From: Erythrocercus mccallii
Taxonomy: Eukaryota > Chordata > Aves > Passeriformes > Dicruridae
Direction: 5' to 3'
Length of the DNA stretch: 64,000 nucleotides
NCBI GenBank assembly: GCA_013397435.1
Contig: VZRG01001684.1
Location: 62,001 to 126,000, forward strand
Shown: positions 12,543 through 23,471 of the stretch, piece after piece
How the letters are laid out: each line of letters starts with the position of its first letter
Position numbering within the stretch: position 1 is the stretch's first letter
Notes under the pieces: generated by a model
What the model was told of the DNA's origin: nothing
Databases searched by the model: none
Seen by the model: only the letters and a program-made list of their open reading frames with translations
Program-made: the position numbers and the translations under genes

Positions 12543-12604
12543 GTTTAGTTGTGCAAGGATTTATCAGACTTGAGATTCTCTGCTGTGTTTTGAATTCACC
12601 AGAA
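12543..12604 (+). other. Candidate internal exon, unidentified
   Basis: A textbook acceptor (ttacacttttttctccttttcag) and a consensus donor (gtaagtac) bracket 62 bases. One frame is open: two bases completing a split codon, then 20 codons (LVVQGFIRLEILCCVLNSPE), ending in phase 0. The other two frames contain stops. Both splice signals are unusually good. No family is recognised, and it lies on the strand opposite PERP, about 1.8 kb past the PERP stop codon. Confidence 0.25.
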
Positions 12605-12814
12605 GTAAGTACTATCATTAGTTATGATAAAGTAAGTCTACACAGTATTCCCCACCAGCCAGCACTGTACATAAAAGGGGAAAAAAATAAAAAGGACGTT
12701 TGTCACAGAACTCTCTTATTCAGCAAGAATCATAAATACAATTGATTGTATACGCCACAACTGAGCTCATGACACAATTCTGAAGTCTGCAGATATTTAC
12801 GCTCTGTAAAGTTA

Positions 12815-12872
12815 TAAAATACAGACCTAGAAGGGACCTTCAGTAATCACCTCTCTAAAACAGGATCCCATG
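12815..12872 (-). mobile_element. Possible ancient CR1/L3-type LINE 3' relic
   Basis: The stretch gacctagaagggaccttcagtaatcacct resembles the reverse-complement 3' end of CR1/L3 elements. It is short and diverged. Confidence 0.3.
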
Positions 12873-13840
12873 CACTATATAGCATTATCAAATTGAAAAA
12901 GGTGTTACAAAATGGAAAGCTATACAATATATAATACAAGAAATAAAGGGCATTGCAAAGCATCAGGTGTAAATTACTTTAGCTTTACAGTCTGTTGGTT
13001 AATGCTTTCTAAGTTCTATTTTGTACATGTGCATGAATAAGCATACCCACAAACTCACCCTCCACGAAGTACCAGGTTCATGGGAGTAAGAAATAACAGA
13101 GAGCAACATGCAGCATTTGCTTTCCACCCCACCTGTATCCTCCTCAGTCTGTCTTTGCTAAAGCTACTTCTCCTATGGCTGGAAGAGGAGTTCAAAAAAT
13201 TAACTTCTTCCTCAGCTGAACAAAGCCCTGACAAAGATTATAGAACATAATTAAATCTGCTGTAAGATGCTGCAGGTCCATGACCAACATAGACACAGCT
13301 ATGCCTCACTGGAATACTTGTTTGGAATTGCTGGCTGCAGAAACACAAACGAGGAGCCAGACACATTACTCGGGCACGGATGTCTGTATGAAGTTTGCAT
13401 ATGCAAATTGCTCACAGAACTGCCTTTCTAATTCTACCTGTTCCACCTACTAACTCACAAAGCAGCCCAAGTTTGCTGAACTCTGAGGTATCTACAGCGT
13501 TAGAAACTTTTGGAGGTTTTTAAAAACCTTATGCTAAGATTTCCCTCCAAAGCACACTGATAATTAAAACACTGCAACTTTACAAAAGTAGACAAATAGA
13601 ATAGTTTATGCTTCTGCTCAAAGGTACTTTCTAAATCAGCATCCCTCATATACCATGTAAAAATGTATCAGTTTAGCATCTGAATCCATGACGACATACA
13701 TATGTGATTCCATCACAAGTCCTGCTGTGGCCACAAACCCACCAATGTTACGTGAGCCACTGTTACATTATACGCACCAGCTCCATGCTTCAGAAGAGAC
13801 CTTGTCCAATAGCACCAATTGGTGGAAAATAAATTTTAAT

Positions 13841-13846
13841 TTTATT
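13841..13846 (-). terminator. Possible PERP polyadenylation signal (distal)
   Basis: AATAAA on the minus strand lies about 560 bases past the PERP stop codon. Mammalian PERP has a 3' UTR of roughly a kilobase, so a site this far out or farther is more likely than the proximal one. It cannot be settled from sequence alone. Confidence 0.3.
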
Positions 13847-14274
13847 TCCCCTTAATTCAAATAGCTAATAGTCAACAATAGTCCAGTAACAGGAATGGGA
13901 AAAGATTTTTAGGCAGCAGGTGACTGTGATAGTATCCCAGAGGTTTCTTCCTTGGGACTGACTTTGAGAGAAGAAAAAGGAAGGCCGTGTTTTTCATAGC
14001 TCCATTTAAAGCAATTTTGTCAGAGGTGAAAAAAAACAAACCAACCTATCTCGCAGGTTGTACTAATGGGTTGTTTAAAATCTATCCTTTTCCTTTCTAC
14101 ACTTGAAACACTATCATCTATATTCATAAGAAAATATTTGAATAAAATAAGGATGACTCAATCAGTTGGGAGGGGAAGGAGCAAGTAAACCACTCAAACT
14201 GAATTGACATGAGAATATGTAAATAATACTTTGGGTAAAAGCTATTTGGTTTACTATGCCAATGTTTTTCCTAA

Positions 14275-14280
14275 TTTATT
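14275..14280 (-). terminator. Possible PERP polyadenylation signal (proximal)
   Basis: AATAAA on the minus strand lies about 126 bases past the PERP stop codon. It would give an unusually short 3' UTR for this gene. Confidence 0.3.
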
Positions 14281-14405
14281 GCCAGGGACAGTAAGAAATA
14301 CTCTGGCAAAGTAAGGTGAGTTTTTTCAGTCTCCTACAATCACACCAAATGTACATCAGAGGTGTTCCTCTGTTTTGACAGTTGACTGTCCTTGGACTTA
14401 ATCTT

Positions 14406-14641
14406 TCAATTTAAGTATGGTGCTCTCTCTGGGGAGGAGTAGTAACCGGTAGGCTTGATGTTTCCCAGGACCTCATCTTCCCAGTTGGGGAGGCAGCAGA
14501 AGAAGAAAGCACAACCTATTACAACAACAGTGCTGGCCCAGCCAAAGCCATAGGCCCAGCTGAACATGTTATCTCCTGTCAGTGGAATGTCTTCTGTGAA
14601 TTTCACTGGGTAAATGACCAAGCCAATGATCTGGAATGCAG
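14406..14641 (-). CDS. PERP exon 3 (last coding exon)
   Basis: The acceptor ttctctctctag ends at 14642. The exon begins with two bases completing an alanine codon, then AFQIIGLVIYPVKF. It covers the end of TM3, loop 2, TM4 and the cytoplasmic tail with FFFCCLPNWEDEVLGNIKP. The stop codon TGA is at 14408-14406. Confidence 0.93.
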
Positions 14642-17600
14642 CTAGAGAGAGAAAAGAAAGAAAACCGGGAGTAAATTACAGTGAACATATTACGGTTCCC
14701 ATTAAGAAAAGGTATCTGGAGATAAGTGCATACTTAAGATATGTAAGGATTAGCTTCAGACCCGCAATCAAATCTGCATTGTTTACGGAGGTACGTGACT
14801 TCTGTCCCAGGCAGATCCCCACGCCTATGTGGCTGTGGCATCTCAGCTGCCATTGCCAGGTTGCTAAGGCTCATACCTGCATGCTGTGACCAGCCCTGTC
14901 CCACAGCCAGCACCCCAGGAACCCTGCCAAGCCAGTTATCTCCCAGATCCCCATTCCTCCTCCTCCTCCCATCAGAAAGGTGGGAAGCACACAGGGCTCT
15001 CAGCTCATGAATCTTAGCATGTGACATGCAGGGTCAAAGGTGTTGGGTGTCCTCACATAGTGCTTTTGGGAAAGTGAGAACTGACAAAGGCTGCTGGAGC
15101 TTCCCTACCCATTATGCTTTCAGAGCACAACTCAGCCTTCCCTTGTTCCCCATGAAAATGAGTCATAAACCAGACAAAGACAACTAATTTCACAAGGGAG
15201 GCTCCATCTAGCATGTTTTTCTGCTGATGCCTCTTTCACATCTAAAATAAACTTGTCTTTGTGCCCAGCCTTACCTACAACAAAGAGCAGGCCTCCAATT
15301 CCTCTCACAAAGTTGAAGCGGAGGATCTCGATCGAGAATGCGATGACTGCAAGGGCAAAACAGATGACTAGGATCACAAAGCCAACGAGGTATGTGGCAG
15401 CTGCTGCTCTCCCCCATCCTTGAAGAGAAAACAAGAAACGTATTACACACAGTACTCTCCTGTAGGTCATTGAAGCTCTTTGGTTTTCTTTAATAATTTT
15501 TTATTGAAACCCTTTACTGTAAGAAGCATGTCCTTATGTCAAAGCAATACTGAATGACTGCCAAGCAGACAGCTGGAGAGCAGGGGGGCACCATCGCTGC
15601 TGGAACAGCACAGGACTCCCTGCCTGCTAACTTGTCTTGCTGAAAAGGAGGATAGAGTGTAGCATAGAACAGAGATGATACCTTCAAACTCCATATCGGT
15701 AAAACACTCACAGAAACCTGAACAGATAGGGCACACAACTGCTGACAATGCCCTTTATCATTACAGCTCCCTTTTGATATGCAATTTTACAAAACCACCT
15801 CCATACACAGGGAAGTGTGAAAGCAGACAAGAGGGTACCACCACAGGAGGTAACTGCTGGGAAATAACAGCACTGTCTGCATAAAACTTCTCTATTTGTT
15901 TATGACAAGATTGGAGCATGTGCAGCAAAAGAAGCATGACCAAAAAGAAATAAACCTGCAATAGCTGAAAAGCTAACAAAAAAAGTTCTTGAAAATAAGT
16001 ATCTATTCACAGATAAAATGTAGCAGGTGGAGGTGGAACAACAAAATCTGAGTTAAAAGTTGAGGCGTCCTCTTTGAATCATTACTTTGACATTTGCTGG
16101 AACAGGGTGTATCAAGCTACAATTTCAAGCTACTGCATGCTGGAGAGGCTCAGGCATGAAGCAAGCATCTGCATTCTGACAGAACAGCACCAGCGTCCAG
16201 AACTCATCCACCATAGGCCAGGGCCAAGGCAACAATGGCAGGAAAACCTCCTAGAAAAACAGCCTGTGATTCTACTTTGGCAGTAACAGGGCCTTGTGAA
16301 AAGGCCTTCACACACCTCTAATTTAGGTGAGCTGAGTGCAAACAACTACAAGCCAAGGTGTTCCTGCCCTGGAGGCAGGATACCTGCCCTCAAGGGCTCA
16401 ACCATACTGGCTAGTCCTTTGTTTCTCAGTCAGCTGTCATCACAGTTCAATTCCCACATCTACATATTGTGGGTTTCTACTTTCACACACTCAGACAGAG
16501 GTAGGGCCAGATCCTGAGCTCCCTCTAATGTAGGAATAAAGAGACCAGTGAGATCTAGGTCAGAACATTTAAAAAAACCCCTCTCTTTCATCATAGCTGT
16601 CCATTCCAACACAGTTGAGGTGACTTTGGAGATATCCTGCTTTCACTGTAGTCTCCATTCTTTCTCTGTAATTTGCTATCTGAAAGCAAAGCACTGTTTT
16701 ACAGCTATTTTAATTAGATCTGTTTGAACTGGTTTCTTTCTCTTCTAATCCAACAGCAAAAGTAAAATACAGCAGTTATCTGTCAGCCACATCTTTGCCA
16801 AAACTCCCAACCACCACCACTGTTACCTGAAGACAATAAAACTGACACAGAAAAGATCAGGAAAAGTTTTTCTTTCTCCTCTCCCTTCCTGGAGCTACTC
16901 AAGACAATAAAAACTTCTCAAATTTCTTCTTCTTCAGTTAATTGTGCATGTCTGATCCCCCTTTCCTGAGGGAATGCTGAGGGGAAGAAGCAGGGAGGAG
17001 ACTGATGAGTGTCTGGAGATTAGAGCTATGTCAGTGGTTTGATAAAATCTTTTAATACAAAATATTCTCTGTCATACCTAACACAGATATTGAATATTGT
17101 CTCCACAATAGGGTTTATTTAGTGATAACTAATATAAAGGGATATGTAACCATTAGACACAGCCAGCCCAGGAAAATCCATTCAGACTAGATGACCTAGA
17201 CAAGCTTTTTATCAATATTTAAGAAAAAAATTATTAAGAAAAACTATTAAGAAAAAAAAAGCACAACAAGAAGGAACACTTAGTTACCACAGCATATTCC
17301 CTTTCAGATGCATTATTTATGCTGACAAGGTGTAGGAAGACAAATCTGGCATCTGTTTAATAAAATTTAGGTTGTAAACTCAAATACATCTGCACGTTAG
17401 ACACCTTGAGGTTTAGTGCAACACAAACACAACTGGAGGAGTACAAGGCAGAATGCCCACAGTGCTCTCTCTGCCATTTTCATATCATCTGTACTGTCTT
17501 TACAAGTGTAATAAGCTTTTGGATACAGGTCAGCCCTGGCTCTGCTCACAGTGATTTATTTTCTCGTCTCTGGCAATAAGAAAATGACAACACATATAGC

Positions 17601-20600
17601 TGCAGGAGATATCTTGTCAGGAAGATTAATATCAAGCTCAGCTTTGCTTCAGGTCTTCAGAAACAAGGCAGCAGTAGGCACTACCATTATGAAACTCAGC
17701 GAGTTTTGTGCTCATGTGTGACAGAGCTCAGTGCTGGTGACCCAGTACCTTCCTCTCTTTCTCCTGCTGGATTATCTTTTCCAACAGGACTTAGCAGCAG
17801 GTTTATGCTGACAAGACCTGATAAGACTGAGTCATAGGTACTGCCCACAGCACTAGATGGGTGTGCTCTGGGCTGGGCAAGTGTAGTCAGCCACTGAAAT
17901 ATCAGCTAGACACTTGACCCCTGTGCGAATCACAGGAAAAGCAGCAACCCCCCCTGGAATTACGGTTAATTTTTGAGATTTCTCTTACATTGTATATATG
18001 TATGTCTTTTAATAAGTGACTGATGGGAGAGATTGGGATGGGAGGGTGCACTTTTCCCAAACATTGGGTGCAGCCCTGGGATATTTCTTTTCCACACGAC
18101 CTGTTGCCACCCCACCAACAGGGAGAGTTTTCAGCAGAGGGGCTGCTGCGGGGCTGAAACTGAAATTGTCATTTGTCCATGAAGGATCTCCTTCATCCCC
18201 ACCCCCCCCACATATCAAGTCAGCCTTTCCCAGCTCCTTTTCCTCCTAAAGGCTTTTGAGAGCTGATCGAGTCCCCACAGGCATACAGCATTCCTGTCTT
18301 TCTGAAAGAACCTCCCCCTACAGCTCCCAGCTGCCAGGAGGGGAGAGGTGCAGGTTTACCCTCTCACTGTTTGCTGCCATAAGAGCCGGAGAGACCTGTT
18401 CTCAGTCAGAGAATAAGCCCAAGTTTCTACCTGGTTTATGCTCAAAATACCTTGTAATCAAGAATCAAGAATTTAAGCTTTTCCATAAAAATAGAAAATT
18501 CACAGACCCATTCATTTGGCAGAGTATTTCTTGTGCAAAATAAACATAAATATGATGTCTGTTTATGAAATCAACAAAGAACACACAGTCATTTGGAGCT
18601 GCATAATAGAAATAATAGAAGAATAAGACAACAGGAAAGCAGAGAAATAGTTGGGGGTATTAGTGTTTCCAGGCCAGCTTGGCCTTAAATAATAGTCAAG
18701 TTCTTTGCATCTAATCAGCAGAAAAGTATTTGTCAATTATGTGGTGTTGAAAGAACATTAAAAAACAACTGTTCAAAGGCTGAAGGTCTGTAATTATTAG
18801 AAAGGATTAAGAGTTTTATTACATAGCATTACATTACATTAATGATTACTGTGGCAAGGAGCTAAGTTGCAAATGTTATCATGCAAATAACTAGGAGAGG
18901 TCACAATTACTAAATGTTAATGATGAGCACCAGTAATATGATGAAATTAAAAGAAAGCAAGCAACAGTGTCTTAGTGTTAAGTGTATTTCCTGATTTCAT
19001 ATGGCCATGCCTCAGCCTCACCAGAGAGGAGGTGGAATCTCTGTAGTCTAAGATATTTAAATCTAGATTTCCCTTTAGAAATCAATAAAAGAGTTGTGAA
19101 AATAGTCTAGCAGGAAGATGAACTGCTATAGGATTTGAAGTAACAAGACTCTCATCTTCGTTTATTGACTTTCAGAACCGAAGCTAGGTTGTTAGGTCAT
19201 GAATAAATGGAAGTTTTTATCATGACCTGCAGAGATGGGCATGTTTTTGCAATGTAGCTGTAATATTTCCAGGCAGGTTGGAAATTAATACTGAGACTCA
19301 CAATCTGTTTTGGCTTTAGGAGTGCAGGAAAAGCAATTGCTAACTACCAAAATATTAAATACAAGCCTTCTAGTACAAACTTGGCTTCAGTTGAGAGCTG
19401 AGGAGAGGCACAATCCTACAGATTTCCAACTTTTAGTCTCTGGATTGTTAGCAGCAAAGTGTGCCTGCTCAGGAGCCAGCAAAGTGCACTGGTAGAGACA
19501 CCAGCCTCACATTTCACTGGGATCTTTTACCAGGAAGTTGCAGTAGGTGCTTTCTGGGTGTAGGCAGGGACACCAACTGCTATACCTTTCCCATTAGCAT
19601 TTCCCGAGTGCCTGCACTTGCCCGACACTATAAACGATGTTTGTTTGTCTTTAATGCATCCTGGCATTTGTAAATCAGACAAAAGCATGCCTGAAAAGAG
19701 GTGTATTGAAAAGGTAAGCATACACCTAGCATTCCTCCTTTATTTACTTGGCCCCTCAGTGAAGTCTCCACATGCACTCAGTTTCACCAATAATCTGTGG
19801 TATCAAAGTCCACGCAGTGAAACATGATTCACAAAGGTTGGGCTCCTACTTCTAGGTTCCAAATTTTTGATTCCTTTCTCTTTTTTTCCTTCAGTTTTTT
19901 TGTTGTTTTTTTTTCGGGGGGGTGTGTGGTTTTTTGTTGGGTTTGGTTTGGAGGTTTGTTGTTTTTTCGGCACATACTAAGGATCCAGAAGAATGCTTCC
20001 CTTTTTCTTTGTTGGCTGGTATGTACTTAATGAATACCACTTGGCTGTAAGGAATATATGGAAGAGTTAACCTAATGGGGTTACCTTTACTGCACATGCA
20101 CACGCCTATCTTTTACAGCGTTCATTCAAAGCAAAGTCACTAGGACCAGTCATTCAGAACCAGGAGGGCACAGCCACCCATAAATATTGTTCCTAAACTC
20201 ACAAGCTCATCACTATAAAGACAATCATCCTTTCCAAGTTACACAGTGCAAATAATCTTTGTCATAGCTGATGGCTTGCTGATATGTTTTAAACACACAG
20301 TCAACAGTTAAATCCTGCAATGGTCTAGACTAAGTCATCTTGAGTCATATTCTAGTGCACTACAGCACTCCTGCATTGCAACATTTTGCTAATACACAGA
20401 TGGTGTCAGCCAGGGCATTTCCGAGACACAAACCAGTACAGAAGCCTAAACAAAATCTCTTCCCTGACTCCCCACCACATGACATACTGATCTTCTTTTT
20501 CCCTTTCACTTCTTCCCTCTCGTGGTATTTGCAAATGTGCATTAAGGAGCTATGCAGTTTAGAAGACACTCCAATTTGCAAATCTTTGTTTGTCTTTTCC

Positions 20601-22632
20601 TGCCCCTTTCCCCTTATTTAAAATAAGTGCCTTGCCTGCTTTTTTTCTTCCTCTTCCTCATACACATGCCACAGCTCAATTAAGAATTTGTCTAATGGAT
20701 CATTCTGTTAATGGAGATCCACTCTGAAATCTTCATTTCACCAGGAGAGGTGCAGGATGGTTAGTGTACAGCAATTATTCTGTGCAAAACACAAGTTATG
20801 CATCTCAATCAGTTAACCTTTATTTTCCTGTAGCAGTGCTATAAATGCCTGCTAGGCATTTTTTCCTTTGTAAATGTTCTCACCTATTTTGACAGTAATT
20901 GCATTAGCATAGAAGAAAAGAAAAGAAAACAAATCAAAGCTGAACTCGTGTTACATCCTGTCTCATGATGTAAATACTATTTGAGTAGACAGTGGCATTG
21001 AAATGTCATTGATGTTACGAAAATTTGAGAATAGGCAAATTCATATAAATAGGCAAAGGATTTAAATAAGTTTTAGTTTAAATAAGCCAAGGCTTAAACA
21101 AGTGAAGTCAAGGATACTGTTCTTCTGTGTCAGCCTGTTAACTAGGAAAAAAATGCAGAAAATTACTTTTGTCCCACAATGCTGAGGGCTGACGCAAAGC
21201 ACACACCCATCAGTACTCAGGGACGTGTGAAGCAGTGTCACTACAGGAGAAAACAAATTCCAGCAGCTGTAATGTATTAGCACTTTTTCCCTGTGCAATG
21301 CAAATTTCAGCAACTCTGCAATAGCTTTTCTTCTCTGTCTAATGGGGGAGATGGATATTTTCATCTCACTAGCCAAATTTCTTCCACCTGCAGTAAAGCC
21401 CGAAGTCATCACCCGGCTGAGAAACGAAGCCATTTCTCTTACAGTGTATTCAGGACTTAGCTTGTGCATAACTGTTGCAATGAAAAGCTTATGGAAGTGA
21501 GTCTGCCGTGCTCAGGCAGCAAGGGATCTGCACAGGGAAAAAGTCCCAGCTGTCCCAGATGAAACACACCCTTCCAGCCCCCCAGTCCCTAAAGAATCCT
21601 CATCCAGGATCTTAAGGCGGGGCTGCTTATGTGTCCAAAAATATTTTGTTTGAGGAGAAAGCAGATGTAATCAGACCCACGTGTTCTAGCAATAAAACAA
21701 AAAGTCCCCCAAAAGACCTAGAAACTGAGAGTGCGCAGTAAGAATGTTACAGTGGTGATGCCAGATACAGAAGCAACTAAGCAAGTTAAAACAGAGCCAC
21801 ACTTACCCCTGATTTAGGCCCCAGTGCAACAGAGAGGTACAAGGAAAGAGCATTTTTTTTTTCTGCCTGGCAAACCTTCGTCAGATCATTTTAAGCTGCA
21901 GATGGGGAGGCATTTTGAAAGCTGCATTCCCTTGGCCAGGAGGGTTAAATCAAGGTGCTTTCTTCCCCCAAAGGGTCAGGAAACACCATTTTACTACTGT
22001 CCAGGTGTGGTTCTGCACAGGACTCCCGCATGAAGGTTTCCACACTCGCCATCCGACCAGGGGAGCCAGCGGCACAGGGAGGGACCTGCCCGGTGCCAGG
22101 GAAGGCTGTGGCACTGCAGCCCGACGAGAGTTCGGGGGAAGCAAACAGACAGACTTGGAGCCAGTTGCTATCTTACTTAGGTTGTAAAATAACTTCCGAA
22201 AAGCCCAAAATACCAACACCCCGGCTTCTCAGTGTTGTACTCATAAGAAAAGATCGCTCTGGAGCACTCCAGTCCTGTGTTTTGGTGCTGGTTTAAGCCC
22301 CAAAACAGCATGGATACTGGTTCTGCAAGGAAACTCCATTCCAGAAAGCAGCTGCTCCACAACAGAGTTAGGGGAGGTCAGCAGCCTCGGCACCCACTGC
22401 CCCGAGTCCTTCGGAGGGCTTCTCACTCACCGTAGTCCATGAGGGATTCGCAGTTCCAGTTGAGGTCCTCCTCACCCCTCGTGCAGCTCTCCCACAGCGA
22501 CGCTTGCTGCACGTAGGGCTCCGACTCGGACTCCAGCCAGCCCCGGCCCGCCAAGGCGATGATGCCCATGATGATGGCCAGGCCCAGCAGCAGGGGCAGG
22601 AGCCACCTGCACCTCCAGCAGGCGAGGCCGCA
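14406..22632 (-). CDS. PERP, p53/p63-regulated tetraspan desmosome protein (start codon in gap)
   Basis: PERP is a four-pass membrane protein of the PMP22/claudin superfamily. In mammals it is a p53 and p63 target, needed for desmosome assembly in stratified epithelia and linked to apoptosis. Three exons join in frame: 22431-22632, 15275-15418 and 14406-14641, with phase-1 introns at both junctions. The visible product is 193 residues plus about 3 missing at the N-terminus (human PERP: 193). TM1 is LLPLLLGLAIIMGIIALAG; loop 1 carries GRGWLES, SLWESC and NCESLMDYG; TM2 follows WGRAAAA; TM3 includes IGGLLFVVAAFQIIGLVIY; TM4 is in FSWAYGFGWASTVVVIGCAF, ending FFFCCLPNWED. The C-terminal tail is a little longer than in human. 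Position upstream of and divergent from ARFGEF3 matches human synteny. The promoter is lost in the N gap. Confidence 0.93.
14642..15274 (-). other. PERP intron 2
   Basis: This 633-bp intron has a gtaagg donor and a pyrimidine-rich acceptor on the minus strand. The open frames within it are not genes. Confidence 0.85.
15275..15418 (-). CDS. PERP exon 2
   Basis: This 144-base exon has the acceptor ttttctcttcaag before 15418 and the donor gtaagg after 15275. It encodes WGRAAAATYLVGFVILVICF (TM2) through ILRFNFVRGIGGLLFVV (start of TM3). It matches the position and phase of mammalian PERP exon 2. Confidence 0.93.
19320..19491 (+). other. Candidate exon antisense to PERP intron 1, unidentified
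   Basis: An acceptor (caatctgttttggctttag) is followed by 172 bases open in one frame (VQEKQLLTTKILNTS ... HNPTDFQLLVSGLLAAK), with a possible donor gtagag. The peptide is leucine-rich and helix-like, but no family is recognised. The donor is weak. Confidence 0.17.
19888..19975. repeat. T-rich/G-rich simple sequence
   Basis: Runs of T with short GTT units lead into a cggggggg block and further T/G-rich DNA. A similar T-run followed by cgggg occurs at 32800-32860. Confidence 0.7.
22431..22632 (-). CDS. PERP exon 1 (5' end missing in gap)
   Basis: The visible 202 bases begin at a cysteine codon (CGLACWRCRW), which aligns with residue 4 of human PERP, so only about three codons including the ATG fall in the N run. 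The exon covers TM1 and most of extracellular loop 1 and ends with a gtgagtgag donor at 22430. It is GC-rich, in line with a CpG-island promoter that would be in the gap. Confidence 0.92.
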
Positions 22633-23471
22633 NNNNNNNNNNNNNNNNNNNNNNNNNNNNNNNNNNNNNNNNNNNNNNNNNNNNNNNNNNNNNNNNNNNN
22701 NNNNNNNNNNNNNNNNNNNNNNNNNNNNNNNNNNNNNNNNNNNNNNNNNNNNNNNNNNNNNNNNNNNNNNNNNNNNNNNNNNNNNNNNNNNNNNNNNNNN
22801 NNNNNNNNNNNNNNNNNNNNNNNNNNNNNNNNNNNNNNNNNNNNNNNNNNNNNNNNNNNNNNNNNNNNNNNNNNNNNNNNNNNNNNNNNNNNNNNNNNNN
22901 NNNNNNNNNNNNNNNNNNNNNNNNNNNNNNNNNNNNNNNNNNNNNNNNNNNNNNNNNNNNNNNNNNNNNNNNNNNNNNNNNNNNNNNNNNNNNNNNNNNN
23001 NNNNNNNNNNNNNNNNNNNNNNNNNNNNNNNNNNNNNNNNNNNNNNNNNNNNNNNNNNNNNNNNNNNNNNNNNNNNNNNNNNNNNNNNNNNNNNNNNNNN
23101 NNNNNNNNNNNNNNNNNNNNNNNNNNNNNNNNNNNNNNNNNNNNNNNNNNNNNNNNNNNNNNNNNNNNNNNNNNNNNNNNNNNNNNNNNNNNNNNNNNNN
23201 NNNNNNNNNNNNNNNNNNNNNNNNNNNNNNNNNNNNNNNNNNNNNNNNNNNNNNNNNNNNNNNNNNNNNNNNNNNNNNNNNNNNNNNNNNNNNNNNNNNN
23301 NNNNNNNNNNNNNNNNNNNNNNNNNNNNNNNNNNNNNNNNNNNNNNNNNNNNNNNNNNNNNNNNNNNNNNNNNNNNNNNNNNNNNNNNNNNNNNNNNNNN
23401 NNNNNNNNNNNNNNNNNNNNNNNNNNNNNNNNNNNNNNNNNNNNNNNNNNNNNNNNNNNNNNNNNNNNNNN
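22633..23471. other. Assembly gap, 839 N
   Basis: Unsequenced run that hides the PERP start codon, 5' UTR and core promoter. Open frames reported across it are artefacts. Confidence 0.99.

Larger units (their letters stand above)
3712..14405. other. Region between the two PERP genes
   Basis: This stretch contains no recognised gene. It holds the PERP-like promoter flank, three weak candidate exons (5132-5238 minus, 6357-6560 plus, 12543-12604 plus), a CR1 relic near 8150, one solo LTR (9018-9649), a GT microsatellite, and possible polyadenylation signals of PERP near 14275 and 13841. The rest is AT-rich unique DNA. Confidence 0.6.
15419..22430 (-). other. PERP intron 1
   Basis: This intron of about 7 kb is mostly unique AT-rich DNA. 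It contains a T/G-rich simple stretch near 19888-19975 and a weak plus-strand candidate exon at 19320-19491. No recognised gene or full transposon was seen inside it. The DNA nearest exon 1 (about 22000-22430) becomes richer in GC and CpG. Confidence 0.8.

Noticed and set aside
21062..21469. 135-codon minus-strand frame (MHKLSPEYTVREMASF...)
   Set aside because: The first half looks somewhat protein-like, but it lies in PERP intron 1 with no clear acceptor and only a weak internal donor; not stronger than chance.
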